25,030 nucleotides of DNA. Origin: Bacillota bacterium. Lineage in GTDB: Bacteria > Bacillota > Dethiobacteria > DTU022. This document shows positions 1 to 8,209 of the stretch, one piece after another. Where the stretch lies: positions 1 to 25,030 of the forward strand of contig JAAZPS010000010.1 in assembly GCA_012797095.1 (NCBI GenBank), in the 5' to 3' direction. The stretch's first letter is position 1; each line of letters starts with the position of its first letter. Under the pieces are notes generated by a model that worked only from the letters and a program-made list of their open reading frames with translations, was not told the DNA's origin and did no database searches. The translations under genes and the position numbers were made by a program.

Positions 1-46
1 CGGCAGCCTGTAATGGTTGCATTTTTATTTCATGGGGGGTGTGGTG
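1..46 (+). other. 5' edge: leader of flgB, possible tail of upstream gene
   Basis: Only 46 bases precede the chosen flgB start. One frame reads Gly-Ser-Leu and then a TAA at 11-13, which could be the last codons of an upstream gene, but three codons are too few to support a call. A G-rich Shine-Dalgarno (GGGGGGTG, 34-41) lies about five bases before the ATG at 47. No promoter can be recognised in so short a stretch, so it is unknown whether transcription starts just outside the window or further upstream. Confidence 0.4.
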
Positions 47-448
47 ATGTGGTCAAGCAGCGGCGGGGTGATGCAGGTTTTAAGCGGTGCTCTCTCCGCC
101 TCTTCCCTGCGTCAGAAAGTGATCGCCCATAACCTGGCCAACTTCAATACGCCCGGGTTCAAGCGTTACACTGTCTGCTTCGAGGAGCAGCTGGACCGGG
201 CGCAGGGGATGAGGGCGCTCTCCCTTGAGCGCACACACTGCCGGCATCTGGGAGGCGGTGCCGGAGAACAGGTTCCGGTTGTGCAAACCGACCGCTCCGC
301 TGCCCGGCGGGTAGATGGCAACAATGTTGATCTGGAGGAAGAGATGATCGCACTGGTAACCAATCAGCTTCGCTACAATGCTTGTGTCCAGCAGGTCAAC
401 AGCCGGTTCAACCGGTGGCGTTATGTGATCAATGAAGGGAGGCGTTAA
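47..448 (+). CDS. flgB: Flagellar basal-body rod protein FlgB
   Basis: FlgB is a proximal rod subunit, exported by the flagellar type III system and placed next to FliE and FlgC. The 133-residue product has the N-terminal rod signature: SLRQKVIAHNLAN, then NTPGFKR. Its C-terminal amphipathic helix (DGNNVDLEEEMIALVTNQLRYNA) is the region that packs in the rod coiled coil. I chose ATG 47 because GGGGGGTG sits at 34-41; in-frame alternatives are TTG 17, ATG 32, GTG 41/44 and ATG 70. Length is normal for the family. The stop codon shares its last A with the flgC start (TAATG), indicating translational coupling. First gene of the visible operon. Certain as a rod protein of the FlgB type from motifs and position. 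Confidence 0.93.
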   Translation: MWSSSGGVMQVLSGALSASSLRQKVIAHNLANFNTPGFKRYTVCFEEQLDRAQGMRALSLERTHCRHLGGGAGEQVPVVQTDRSAARRVDGNNVDLEEEMIALVTNQLRYNACVQQVNSRFNRWRYVINEGRR

Positions 449-876
449 TGATGAGTCTGTTTTCCACCTTTTACATCTCCGGTTCCGGACTGACTGCTGA
501 AAAATTGCGGTTGGATCTCATCGCCGGTAACCTGGCCAATCAGCACAGCACCCGCACTGCAGAGGGGGGGCCTTACCGGCGCCGGACAGCGATCTTTGCG
601 GAAGAGCTGGCCGGCAAGGGTGCTCCAGGCGGGGCGGCCTTTTCCGGTAGCGGAGTCAAGGTCGATCAGATCTATGCCGACCCGCACCCGCCCCAGCTGG
701 TCTACGAGCCGGAGCATCCCGACGCCGATGAACAGGGCTATGTCCGTTATCCCAATGTTGAGCTGTCCAAGGAGATCACCGATATGATCACGGCTCTGCG
801 CTCGTACGAAGCCAATACAACGGTGATCAATACCGCCAAAAGTCTTTACCTGAAAGCGCTGGAGATCGGCCGGTAA
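448..876 (+). CDS. flgC: Flagellar basal-body rod protein FlgC
   Basis: FlgC is the second proximal rod protein. The product (142 residues, or 141 from the second ATG at 451) opens with a classic FlgC N-terminus: FSTFYISGSGLTAEKLRLDLIAGNLAN. It ends with the C-terminal rod helix (EITDMITALRSYEANTTVINTAKSL). Between them is the FlgC-type segment with GYVRYPNVEL just before the last helix. GAAGGGAGG at 434-442 is the ribosome-binding site; both ATGs of ATGATG are reasonably spaced. A seven-G run at 564-570 encodes part of Glu-Gly-Gly and is unremarkable. It overlaps flgB by one base and is followed after 18 bases by fliE. Confidence 0.96.
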   Translation: MMSLFSTFYISGSGLTAEKLRLDLIAGNLANQHSTRTAEGGPYRRRTAIFAEELAGKGAPGGAAFSGSGVKVDQIYADPHPPQLVYEPEHPDADEQGYVRYPNVELSKEITDMITALRSYEANTTVINTAKSLYLKALEIGR

Positions 877-894
877 GAAAGGAGGTCTGCCTCG

Positions 895-1194
895 ATGACA
901 GGTTCAGTTAACGCACTCTCTTCTCTCCGGGGGAACCTGCCCGGAAAGGTGCAGCCGGAAATAAAGAGCAGCCCGGCTGCTTTTGGGGAGCTGCTCAAAA
1001 ACGCGATCCAGCATACCGATGGGCTGCAAAAGGAGGCCGATCAGGCTGTCCGGGAGCTGGCCGGCGGGAATCTGGACAACCTTCATGATCTGATGATCGT
1101 AATGGAGCAGGCGCAGCTGTCGCTTCAGCTGACTGTCCAGGTGGTTAGCAAGGTTGTTCAAGCATATCAGGAGGTTTACCGGATGCAGATCTAA
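895..1194 (+). CDS. fliE: Flagellar hook-basal body protein FliE
   Basis: FliE is the small adaptor that joins the MS ring (FliF) to the rod and is among the first substrates exported. The 99-residue product has the family pattern: a variable N-terminus, FGELLKNAIQ near residue 31, then the helical C-terminus (LDNLHDLMIVMEQAQLSLQLTVQVVSKVVQAYQEV) ending in RMQI, matching the usual YxEIMRMQI-type end. A strong AAAGGAGG at 878-885 sits about nine bases before ATG 895. Its position between flgC and fliF is the standard Bacillota order. Eighty-five bases separate it from fliF, one of the larger gaps in the window. Confidence 0.96.
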   Translation: MTGSVNALSSLRGNLPGKVQPEIKSSPAAFGELLKNAIQHTDGLQKEADQAVRELAGGNLDNLHDLMIVMEQAQLSLQLTVQVVSKVVQAYQEVYRMQI

Positions 1195-1279
1195 AGCGAT
1201 CTTGAAACGGGGTTCGTGGAAAAAACCGTACTGCCGATGACCGGGGTCAACCATACATTGTGATAAGGAGAGAACCTGA

Positions 1280-2830
1280 ATGGAGGAAGGGAAGGAACTG
1301 AACCGGTCGGTCAGGGAAACTGGCATCGATCTTTCCTCGTTGGTGAAGTACTGGAACGGCCTGGCCCGACCGGTCCGGGTTGGCGTTATTGCGACGGCAG
1401 CGGTTGCGTTGGTGCTGATTCTGGTCCTCGGGGTGATCAATCTATCATCACCCTCGATGGAGGTTCTCTTCAGCGACCTGGATCCGGAGCAGGCCCAGGC
1501 CGTCGTGGCCAAACTTGAAGCGAGCAATATTCCCTACCGGGTTGGTGAAGATGCCGCGACCATTCTGGTACCCCGCGACCGGAAGGATCAGTTGCGGCTG
1601 AATTATTCACCGGAGATCACCTCACGGGGAGCCGGATTCGCTCTGTTTGAGAACAACAACCTTATCACCAGTGATTTTGAACGGCGGGTACAGTGGCAGA
1701 TTGCCCTCGAGGAGGAGCTCTGCCGGACGATCAACAGCATTGAAGCGGTAGAGAAGGCCCGGGTCCACCTGGTGCTGCCCGAGGGGAGCGTCTTCATCAG
1801 GGAGAAAAGTGAACCGACCGCTTCCGTATTTTTGAAAGTAAACCCCTTGAATTCGCTCAATGACAACCAGATTCAGGGCATTCTCAGCCTGGTGGCGGGC
1901 AGTGTGGAAGATCTGACCCCCGCAAATATCACGATCATCGATTCACTGGGCAACCCCCTCTTTGATCCTTTCCAGCAGTCGGACGGGCAGATCGGCTTCG
2001 GTGCAGTTGAGAAGCAGCTGGCCCTGACCCGGCAATTCGAAAAAGAGGTGGAGGGGCGCCTGCGCTCGATCCTGGAGCAGGCCTACGGTCCGGGCAGGGC
2101 GGTGGTCATGGTCAGCGCCGAGCTCGATTTTGATCACTTTGAACGGACAACGGTGACTTACGATGAGCCGGTCAACCGCTCCGAGCAGCGGATCGAGGAG
2201 CGCTACGAGGGGGCCGGGAGCGGCCCGGCCGAGGTCGGGGAATCGAATATCCCCGGTTATGCGGTGATCGGGGAGGGCGATGATTACAGTTACGAACGCC
2301 TGGAGGAGATCATCAATTACGAGATCGGCGAAACGAGGGAACTTTTAACCCGGGCTCCCGGTCAGGTTGAACGGCTTTCGGTAGCGGTAGTTCTGGACGA
2401 GAATGCAGGGAATCCCGATCTGACCTCCCGGATCAGCACGGTCATGCTCTCGGCCCTGGGGATAGATCCGGAGCGGGGAGACAATTTTAATCTCCAGCTG
2501 ATCCCCTTTGATGACAGCTGGCGGGAACAGCCCCTGGATGAGCCCGCCCCCCGGCCCCTGTTCGGGCTGGAACCGGGACAGCTGATTGCCCTGGCCGGTG
2601 GAGCGGTTCTGTTGCTTCTCCTTGTTGCCATATTATTTGCTCTTTTCCGTTCGTCCCGCTCCGCTCTGGCGCCGGTTCCGATGACGACGGAGGCGGCCCT
2701 GAATGAGGCCCTGGGAAAACAGTTTCCCGGGCAGGCGGATCAGGGCAAATGGGAAAGGGTTCGCCAGATCGGTGAGATGGAGCCGGAAAACGTGGCGCTC
2801 CTGCTTAAAACATGGTTGGCGGAGGATTAA
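1280..2830 (+). CDS. fliF: Flagellar M-ring protein FliF
   Basis: FliF forms the MS ring in the cytoplasmic membrane, on which switch, gate and rod are built. The 516-residue product has the expected topology: a first membrane helix at about residues 33-55, YscJ/FliF ring-building domains with SMEVLFSDLDPEQAQAVVAKL and the conserved RVHLVLPEGSVF block, a large extracytoplasmic part, and a second membrane helix at about 434-456. The C-terminal tail (MEPENVALLLKTWLAED) is the FliG-binding peptide, so the protein is complete. ATG 1280 follows AAGGAG at 1265-1270. The TAA stop directly abuts the fliG ATG at 2831, which fits tightly coupled production of ring and rotor. Confidence 0.98.
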   Translation: MEEGKELNRSVRETGIDLSSLVKYWNGLARPVRVGVIATAAVALVLILVLGVINLSSPSMEVLFSDLDPEQAQAVVAKLEASNIPYRVGEDAATILVPRDRKDQLRLNYSPEITSRGAGFALFENNNLITSDFERRVQWQIALEEELCRTINSIEAVEKARVHLVLPEGSVFIREKSEPTASVFLKVNPLNSLNDNQIQGILSLVAGSVEDLTPANITIIDSLGNPLFDPFQQSDGQIGFGAVEKQLALTRQFEKEVEGRLRSILEQAYGPGRAVVMVSAELDFDHFERTTVTYDEPVNRSEQRIEERYEGAGSGPAEVGESNIPGYAVIGEGDDYSYERLEEIINYEIGETRELLTRAPGQVERLSVAVVLDENAGNPDLTSRISTVMLSALGIDPERGDNFNLQLIPFDDSWREQPLDEPAPRPLFGLEPGQLIALAGGAVLLLLLVAILFALFRSSRSALAPVPMTTEAALNEALGKQFPGQADQGKWERVRQIGEMEPENVALLLKTWLAED

Positions 2831-3838
2831 ATGCCGGGTAAACAGAACAGCGGTCTGAAAAAAATAGCGGTCCTGTTCCTGGCCCTGGGCCCGGGCATCG
2901 CCTCGCGGGTGCTCAAGTACTTCAGCAATGCGGAGATCGAGCGGATCACCCTGGAGATCGCCAATACCAGCAGGGTTAAACAGGAAAAATTGGAGGCGGT
3001 CCTCGATGAATTTTTCCTGCTTCACGAAGCGCAGCAGTATCTTCTGAACGGCGGCATCGATTACGCCCGGGATGTCCTGGAGCGGGCTCTTGGCCCGCAG
3101 AAGGCGGCCGAGTTGATGAAAAGGCTGAAGGAAAGTTCCAAGTCAAAGCCGTTCACCTTTGTCCGCAATGCCGATGTCAAACAGCTGGCCGGGATGATCG
3201 GACAGGAGCACCCCCAGACCATCGCCTATATACTTTCCTACCTTGATTCTGACCAGGCGGCCATGGTGATCGCGGAGCTGCCGCCGGAGATTCAGAGCGA
3301 CATTGCCAGGCGCATCGCGATCATGGAGCGAACCTCGCCGGAAATCTTGAAGGGGGTCGAGCGGGTTATGCGGGAGCGTCTGGCAAGCATATTTCATCAG
3401 GATCTGGCAGCGGCGGGGGGGGTTCCCACCATTGTCGAGATCTTGAACCATGTTGACCGCAGCACCGAGAAGTTGATTCTGGAGGATCTGGAAAAAGAGG
3501 ATGCCGAGCTGGCCGAACAGATCCGCCAGCAGATGTTCATTTTCGAGGATATCATCTCCCTGGATGATACTTCCGTGCAAAGGGTGCTGCGCGATCTGGA
3601 CAGCGATGATATTGCCCTTGCCCTGAAGGGGGCCAGCGATGAGGTCAAGAACCGCGTTCTCAAGAATATCTCGAAGCGGGCCGGGGAGATTCTCAGAGAA
3701 AATATGGAATTCATGGGCCCGGTCAGGTTGCGTGAGGTGGAGGAGGCCCAGCAGCGGGTAGTTGCGCTGATCCGGAAGCTCGATGAGAGCGGAGAAATCA
3801 TAATCTCGCGAGGTGGAGAAGATGCCATTATTATCTAA
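2831..3838 (+). CDS. fliG: Flagellar motor switch protein FliG
   Basis: FliG is the rotor protein that contacts MotA and converts ion flow to torque. The 335-residue product shows all three domains: an N-terminal FliF-binding domain, the middle domain with the EHPQ motif (residues 126-129, FliM contact), and an armadillo-type C-terminal domain with an MFxF motif (MFIF, 235-238) followed by the torque region rich in charged residues (LRDLDSDDIALALKGA, then ENMEFMGPVRLREVEEAQ). Length is normal. ATG 2831 directly follows the fliF stop. An eight-G run at 3415-3422 lies in Ala-Gly-Gly codons. The 3' end overlaps the start of fliH by 17 bases. Confidence 0.98.
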   Translation: MPGKQNSGLKKIAVLFLALGPGIASRVLKYFSNAEIERITLEIANTSRVKQEKLEAVLDEFFLLHEAQQYLLNGGIDYARDVLERALGPQKAAELMKRLKESSKSKPFTFVRNADVKQLAGMIGQEHPQTIAYILSYLDSDQAAMVIAELPPEIQSDIARRIAIMERTSPEILKGVERVMRERLASIFHQDLAAAGGVPTIVEILNHVDRSTEKLILEDLEKEDAELAEQIRQQMFIFEDIISLDDTSVQRVLRDLDSDDIALALKGASDEVKNRVLKNISKRAGEILRENMEFMGPVRLREVEEAQQRVVALIRKLDESGEIIISRGGEDAIII

Positions 3839-4628
3839 AATTTTTAAACGGCCTCGCCTCAACGGTATTCACGATTATCTGGTTCCCGGCCCGGCTGGAG
3901 GGGAGCCGCCCGCCGGTGCGGCGGTTGAATCAGCTGCAGGGGTACCGGCAGCTACCGGCATGGCAGATCTTTTTCAGGGCGATATGCCGGCTCTGCCGGA
4001 AGACGGCTGCAGCGTGGCCGCAGCGGTTGAAAAAGAAAGGGAGGCAGTCGAAAGTGCCGTCAGGCAGGGTTTCCTTCAGGGGATCGCCGAGGGAAAAGCC
4101 GAGGCAGAGGCTCGCTCCAGGGAGCTGCTGGAGGAGGCTTCTCGAAGGTTGACCGAAGCAGAGCAGGAGGCTGCGCTCTGTCTGAAGGAAGCCCGACAAA
4201 GAGCCCGGGATATTGTCCGCTCTTCCGAGGCCGATATTGTGGAGCTCTCGGTGGCCATCGCCGAGAAATTGCTCTTCGATCAGCTGGAGATAGCCCCCCG
4301 GAAGGTGGCCCGGATCGTTCAGGAATCGCTCCGCCATTTCCCCGATGAAAAGGAGCCGCTGGAGGTTTTTCTGCATCCGGCAGATCTGCCGGCTTGCCGG
4401 AAAGAGCTGGAGCAGTCTGCAGAGGGGGCCGTGGTGATAGAAAGATTGAGGTTGCTGCCCGACGAACTGCTGCCGCGGGGCAGCTGCCGCATCGAGTCTG
4501 GAAACGGCACCGCCGAATATCTGCTTAGTGAAGAACTGAGAAAAATCAGGGAGACCCTGCTGCAGATCGCCCTGGAAAAGGATCGCCGGGAGCAGCAGGA
4601 GGAAGAGCTTGCCTATGCCAGTCATTGA
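3822..4628 (+). CDS. fliH: Flagellar assembly protein FliH (export ATPase regulator)
   Basis: FliH is the peripheral stalk of the export apparatus: it binds FliI as a dimer and tethers it to the C-ring through FliN. The 268-residue product has a low-complexity N-terminus (Pro/Gly/Ala-rich, about residues 21-65), then a long charged coiled coil (about 66-135) that includes the glycine-repeat region typical of FliH (GFLQGIAEGKAEAE, 83-96), then the conserved C-terminal domain (EADIVELSVAIAEKLL at 136-151, and LEVFLHPADL). I chose ATG 3822, preceded by AGGTGGAG at 3811-3818; GTG 3813 is an in-frame alternative. It overlaps fliG and is itself overlapped by fliI. The family is divergent, but motifs and position agree. 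Confidence 0.93.
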   Translation: MPLLSKIFKRPRLNGIHDYLVPGPAGGEPPAGAAVESAAGVPAATGMADLFQGDMPALPEDGCSVAAAVEKEREAVESAVRQGFLQGIAEGKAEAEARSRELLEEASRRLTEAEQEAALCLKEARQRARDIVRSSEADIVELSVAIAEKLLFDQLEIAPRKVARIVQESLRHFPDEKEPLEVFLHPADLPACRKELEQSAEGAVVIERLRLLPDELLPRGSCRIESGNGTAEYLLSEELRKIRETLLQIALEKDRREQQEEELAYASH

Positions 4629-5952
4629 GCCACAGCTTCTTTCAAACAGCAGTAAATATATTGCCCGGGTGAGCAGCCACCGCGGGGGGCGCTTAACTGG
4701 CAAGGTTTGCCAGGTGATCGGGCTGGTGGTCGAGGCCAGCGGGATTCAGCCCTTTATCGGGGAGATCTGCCGCATCGAAACCGGGCCCGATCGGGCAGTG
4801 CCTGCCGAAGTGGTCGGCTTTCGAGAAAATCGCAGCCTGCTGATGCCCTACGGTGACCTCAAGGGGATCTCTCCCGGGTGCGCGGTACGGCCCACGGAAA
4901 GAAGCTTTACGGTGCGGGTTGATCGGCAGCTGCTGGGCCGGGTTCTGGATGGTCTGGGGCGGCAGCTCGAATCGGGTGAGCCGCCGCTCCCCCCGCAGGT
5001 TGGCCGGGAATGCATGGTTAACCGGAATCCGCCCAATCCGATGGAGCGGAGCGCCATCACCGAGATCCTCCCTACCGGAGTTAAGGCGATCGACAGCCTG
5101 CTCACCTGCGGTCAGGGACAGCGGGTGGGGATCTTTTCCGGAAGCGGTGTCGGCAAGAGCACCCTTCTGGGGATGATCGCCCGCCACGGCCGGGCCGAGG
5201 TCAATGTGATCGCCTTGATCGGGGAAAGGGGCCGGGAGGTGGGTGACTTTATCCGCCGGGATCTCGGACCGGAAGGGCTCGCTCGTTCCGTGGTCGTGGC
5301 CTCCACCTCCGATCGGCCGGCCCTGGAAAGGGTTACTGCGGGGTTGGTTGCCAAGACGATCGCCGAATATTTCCGGGATCAGGGGGCGCATGTGATCTTT
5401 CTGATGGATTCGGTGACCCGCTTCTGTATGGCCCAGCGGGAGATCGGTCTGGCCGTGGGGGAGCCGCCCTCCGCAAGGGGCTACACCCCCTCGGTCTTCG
5501 CCCTGCTCGGCCGTTTTCTGGAGCGCTCCGGCACCGCCCGCCGGGGCAGCATCACCGGTTTTTACAGCGTTCTGGTGGACGGCGATGATTTCAACGAACC
5601 GATCACCGATGCTGTCCGCAGCATTCTCGACGGGCATATCGTTCTCTCGCGGGAGATCGCTTCGCAAAATCAATATCCGGCGGTCGATATCCTGCGCAGC
5701 AACAGCCGGTTGATGCCCCAGCTGATCGATCGGAGCCGGGCGGCGGCTGCAGGGAAGATTCGCGAGCTGCTCTCCACGTATGAATCGATGGAAGATCTGA
5801 TCAATATCGGTGCCTATGCGGCCGGATCGCAGCAGAATATCGATCTGGCCATCGAGAAGCGGTCGCAGATTCAGGAATTCTTGCGCCAGGAACCGGATCA
5901 AAAATTTTCATGGGAAGAGACCTCCTCGCTGGTGGAGCGGCTGCTGCAGTAG
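4615..5952 (+). CDS. fliI: Flagellum-specific ATPase FliI
   Basis: FliI is the F1-beta-like ATPase that unfolds export substrates and their chaperones at the base of the flagellum. The product is 445 residues. It has the N-terminal beta-barrel segment, the linker IPTGVKAIDSLLTCGQGQR-like stretch (here LPTGVKAID), a Walker A loop GSGVGKST (about 176-183), the catalytic-glutamate region IGERGREVGDF, and a Walker B strand VIFLMDSVTRF. The Gly-Tyr-Thr-Pro-Ser segment follows. The start is ambiguous: AGGAGGA at 4597-4603 is well spaced for TTG 4609 (MPMPVIE) and a little far for ATG 4615 (MPVIE). I prefer ATG. The gene overlaps fliH by 14 bases. Confidence 0.98.
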   Translation: MPVIEPQLLSNSSKYIARVSSHRGGRLTGKVCQVIGLVVEASGIQPFIGEICRIETGPDRAVPAEVVGFRENRSLLMPYGDLKGISPGCAVRPTERSFTVRVDRQLLGRVLDGLGRQLESGEPPLPPQVGRECMVNRNPPNPMERSAITEILPTGVKAIDSLLTCGQGQRVGIFSGSGVGKSTLLGMIARHGRAEVNVIALIGERGREVGDFIRRDLGPEGLARSVVVASTSDRPALERVTAGLVAKTIAEYFRDQGAHVIFLMDSVTRFCMAQREIGLAVGEPPSARGYTPSVFALLGRFLERSGTARRGSITGFYSVLVDGDDFNEPITDAVRSILDGHIVLSREIASQNQYPAVDILRSNSRLMPQLIDRSRAAAAGKIRELLSTYESMEDLINIGAYAAGSQQNIDLAIEKRSQIQEFLRQEPDQKFSWEETSSLVERLLQ

Positions 5953-5997
5953 CGGCAGCCTGCGGTCGGCGAGCCGGGGCGGGGACAGAAGTTGAAG

Positions 5998-6459
5998 ATG
6001 AAATTTAGATTACAGAGAGTGCTTGACCTGCGGGCGGCCCAGGAAAGGAGGGTCCAGCAGGAGCTGGGCACCCTGCAGCAGGCTCACCGGGTGATTCTTG
6101 ACCGGCTCGATCGGCTCCGGGAGGCTCAGGGCACCCTTTTCGATTTCTTGAAACAGCAAAAGGGGTGCTCCATCGATCTGCTGCGGCTGCAGCACGGCTA
6201 CGTCTATTCCGCGGAGCTGGAAAAAGAGCTCTCCGCACAGGAGAAGAAACGTCAGGAATCCAGCCTCCTGGTCGAGCAGCAGCGGGAAAGGGTCAAGGGA
6301 TGCTGGCGGAAGCGCCGCATGCTGGAGATACTGAAGGGCAAAGCTGAAGCAGGGTTCAGGGAGGTGGTTAAAAAAGAAGAGCAGAAACAGCTGGATGAAC
6401 TGGTCCTGTTTGCGTTTACGGAAAGTTCGCGAGAGCGGTTGAAGGAGGTGAATGGATGA
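5998..6459 (+). CDS. fliJ: Flagellar FliJ protein (export ATPase stalk)
   Basis: FliJ is a small antiparallel coiled coil that sits in the FliI hexamer pore like the gamma subunit of F1 and links it to FlhA. The 153-residue product is almost wholly charged helix and begins with the family's typical MKFRLQRVLDLRAAQE. Heptad-rich stretches run from about 10 to 110. I chose ATG 5998; TTG 5992 would add MK. The ribosome-binding site is weak (GGGGACAG region). It follows fliI after a 45-base spacer, and its TGA overlaps the fliK ATG (ATGA). Sequence conservation in the family is low, so identity rests on the N-terminal motif, coiled coil and position. Confidence 0.92.
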   Translation: MKFRLQRVLDLRAAQERRVQQELGTLQQAHRVILDRLDRLREAQGTLFDFLKQQKGCSIDLLRLQHGYVYSAELEKELSAQEKKRQESSLLVEQQRERVKGCWRKRRMLEILKGKAEAGFREVVKKEEQKQLDELVLFAFTESSRERLKEVNG

Positions 6460-7763
6460 ACAGGATTGACCTGGCAATACCGGGGGTGGAACCGGCATTC
6501 CAAGTGGCGCTCAGGCCTTGCCCTCTTGCGGGGAAGGAACCTTCAGGAAAGATCAACTTCAGAGCGCTGCTGGCCGGAAAGAGCCGGAAACCTGCCATTG
6601 CCGGGGAACCTCAAGCGAAGGCTGTCTCGATAGAGCAGCGAGCGGCCGAATTGCTGCCGAAAAACGGAGACGGCTGCCAGGATGAACCGCTGCTGTTCCC
6701 TTCGATCGACCCGGAAGCGCTGCCGTACTCTGAAGATGATTGCGCTGCCGGTGAGCTCATGCTGTTTCCGGAGGAGGGGTGTAGCGCTGCAGCTGAAGCG
6801 TTTCAGTCTGCTGCTGCGTCCTTTTCCGGCAGCGATCACAGCCTGAACGCACCGCCGGAGGGATCGCTCCGCCAGGGAGCGGAGCCGGCCGGTGCCGGGC
6901 AGACGGAACTCGCACCATTTCTCACCGGAGAAACACCTCTCCGGGAGGGAAACCCCCTTGAAGGGGACGGTCTCGGCGAAAAGGATCCCGCTGCTGGGGC
7001 GGCTCCGGACAGCAGCCGGATAGAGCGGCAGCCGCAGGCAGCAGCGGAGCCCGATCCCTCCGGAGCCAAAAGCAGCTCCGGAGATCTTGACAGATCCGTG
7101 AAGAGCGATGCTGCAGCCGGCCGGGAGGGCCCGACAGAGCATAAAGGGGAGGGCACCGCTGCAACACCGGTTGCTGCGGCGAGCGGGCTGACAGAAGGTC
7201 AGGCGCTGCCTGAGCTGTTCCTGACGGTGCAGTCACCGGCTGGCGAGGCCGCTGCGGGGAAGGGCACTGCTGGATCAGCTTTACCGGGCCCGGCAAACCC
7301 GACTGCGGAACAGGTTCCGGGTGGAGTGGATCTGACCGGCAGTATGCTCGAGCAGCTGCGCGGCTGCTGCACTTACTTTCGGGAAAGAGCCGCTTTCCCC
7401 GCAGAGATAAGGCTCTCCCTCGATCCGCCGGAGCTGGGGGAACTCTTGATCCGGGTTGTCTCCAGGCAGGGCAAGCTCTCGGCTAGCATCATCACGGGGA
7501 CGGTTGCGGTGAAGGAGGCGCTGGCGGGTGTTTTGCATGAGCTTCACCAGCGCTTCGAGCAGAATAGCCTTTTCCTGGAGAGGGTCGATCTGCTCACTGC
7601 CGGAGAGATGTCCCTCGATGATCACCGTTTCAAAAAAGGTGACTACCGGGGTTCATGGCTGGACGACGACAGTGCCGGAATGTTTTCCCGGAAGGAAGAA
7701 GAGCGGCCCCGGGTGCATCGCGTCGGGCCGGTTCATGAAGGTGCAATCAATTACTGGGCTTAG
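6456..7763 (+). CDS. fliK: Flagellar hook-length control protein FliK
   Basis: FliK is the secreted ruler that measures the hook and switches FlhB specificity from rod/hook to filament substrates. The 435-residue product has a long disordered Ala/Gly/Pro/Glu-rich N-terminal part (about 1-290, no recognisable fold), then the conserved C-terminal FliK domain with the diagnostic LSLDPPELGELLIRVV (about 316-331), VKEALAGVLHELHQRF, and FLERVDL. A charged tail of roughly 55 residues follows. AAGGAGGTG at 6442-6450 precedes ATG 6456. Its place between fliJ and flgD is standard. No ylxF/MgtE-like chaperone gene sits between fliJ and fliK, unlike Bacillus. Confidence 0.93.
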   Translation: MNRIDLAIPGVEPAFQVALRPCPLAGKEPSGKINFRALLAGKSRKPAIAGEPQAKAVSIEQRAAELLPKNGDGCQDEPLLFPSIDPEALPYSEDDCAAGELMLFPEEGCSAAAEAFQSAAASFSGSDHSLNAPPEGSLRQGAEPAGAGQTELAPFLTGETPLREGNPLEGDGLGEKDPAAGAAPDSSRIERQPQAAAEPDPSGAKSSSGDLDRSVKSDAAAGREGPTEHKGEGTAATPVAAASGLTEGQALPELFLTVQSPAGEAAAGKGTAGSALPGPANPTAEQVPGGVDLTGSMLEQLRGCCTYFRERAAFPAEIRLSLDPPELGELLIRVVSRQGKLSASIITGTVAVKEALAGVLHELHQRFEQNSLFLERVDLLTAGEMSLDDHRFKKGDYRGSWLDDDSAGMFSRKEEERPRVHRVGPVHEGAINYWA

Positions 7764-7777
7764 GAGGTGTTTGATAG

Positions 7778-8209
7778 GTGGGGATTACCGGTATTGCGGG
7801 AACTGCGGCCCCGGCGGGCGCGCAGAACCGGGAGACAACAGAACATAACACCGGGTTGGGAAGCGATCTTTTTCTGCAGCTGTTGGTAGCGCAGATGCGT
7901 TATCAGAATCCCCTCTCCGGGGAGCAGGATACCGGGCAGATGATCACCCAGCTGGCTCTTTTCACCATGCTAGAGCAGGTAGTCAAGGTGCAGCGGAGTC
8001 TGGAGAATCAGGGCTATGCCGCCGACCGCTCCGGAGCCCTGAATCTGCTCAACCGGACGGTTGAGCTGATCGATGGAGAGGGTGTCCCGGTTTCCGGGTC
8101 GGTTACAGCGGTAAGCTTTGCCGGAGCTCAGCCCCTGCTTACAGTTAACGGGCGGGAATACCCCTACAGTGCCCTGCTGAAGGTCGAGGGGGGATCGGAT
8201 GATGGTTGA
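7778..8209 (+). CDS. flgD: Hook-capping (scaffold) protein FlgD
   Basis: FlgD caps the growing hook and is lost when the hook is finished. The 143-residue product carries the conserved N-terminal capping region: LFLQLLVAQMRYQNPLSGEQDTGQMITQLALFTMLEQ at about 31-67. It has only a short C-terminal part (hook-protein-like segment with AVSFAGAQPLLTVNGREYPYSALLKV). Proteobacterial FlgD is much longer; short forms of about this size are usual in Bacillota. It starts with GTG 7778, eight bases after TAGGAGGTG (7761-7769). Its 3' end overlaps the next gene by 11 bases. Confidence 0.92.
   Translation: MGITGIAGTAAPAGAQNRETTEHNTGLGSDLFLQLLVAQMRYQNPLSGEQDTGQMITQLALFTMLEQVVKVQRSLENQGYAADRSGALNLLNRTVELIDGEGVPVSGSVTAVSFAGAQPLLTVNGREYPYSALLKVEGGSDDG

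Noticed and set aside
1195..1279. Possible promoter or operator between fliE and fliF (TTGAAA at 1202, dyad TGACC-GG-GGTCA at 1238-1249)
   Set aside because: No matching -10 at suitable spacing; the dyad is only five bases per arm and nothing supports a binding protein.
4693..5901. 402-codon open frame on the minus strand across fliI
   Set aside because: It lies exactly antisense to a clear fliI, has no recognisable domain and no good ribosome-binding site; open antisense frames are common in G+C-rich coding DNA.
5953..5962. Ten-base sequence CGGCAGCCTG also found at 1-10
   Set aside because: A single ten-base match in a G+C-rich window has no significance and no further similarity extends from it.
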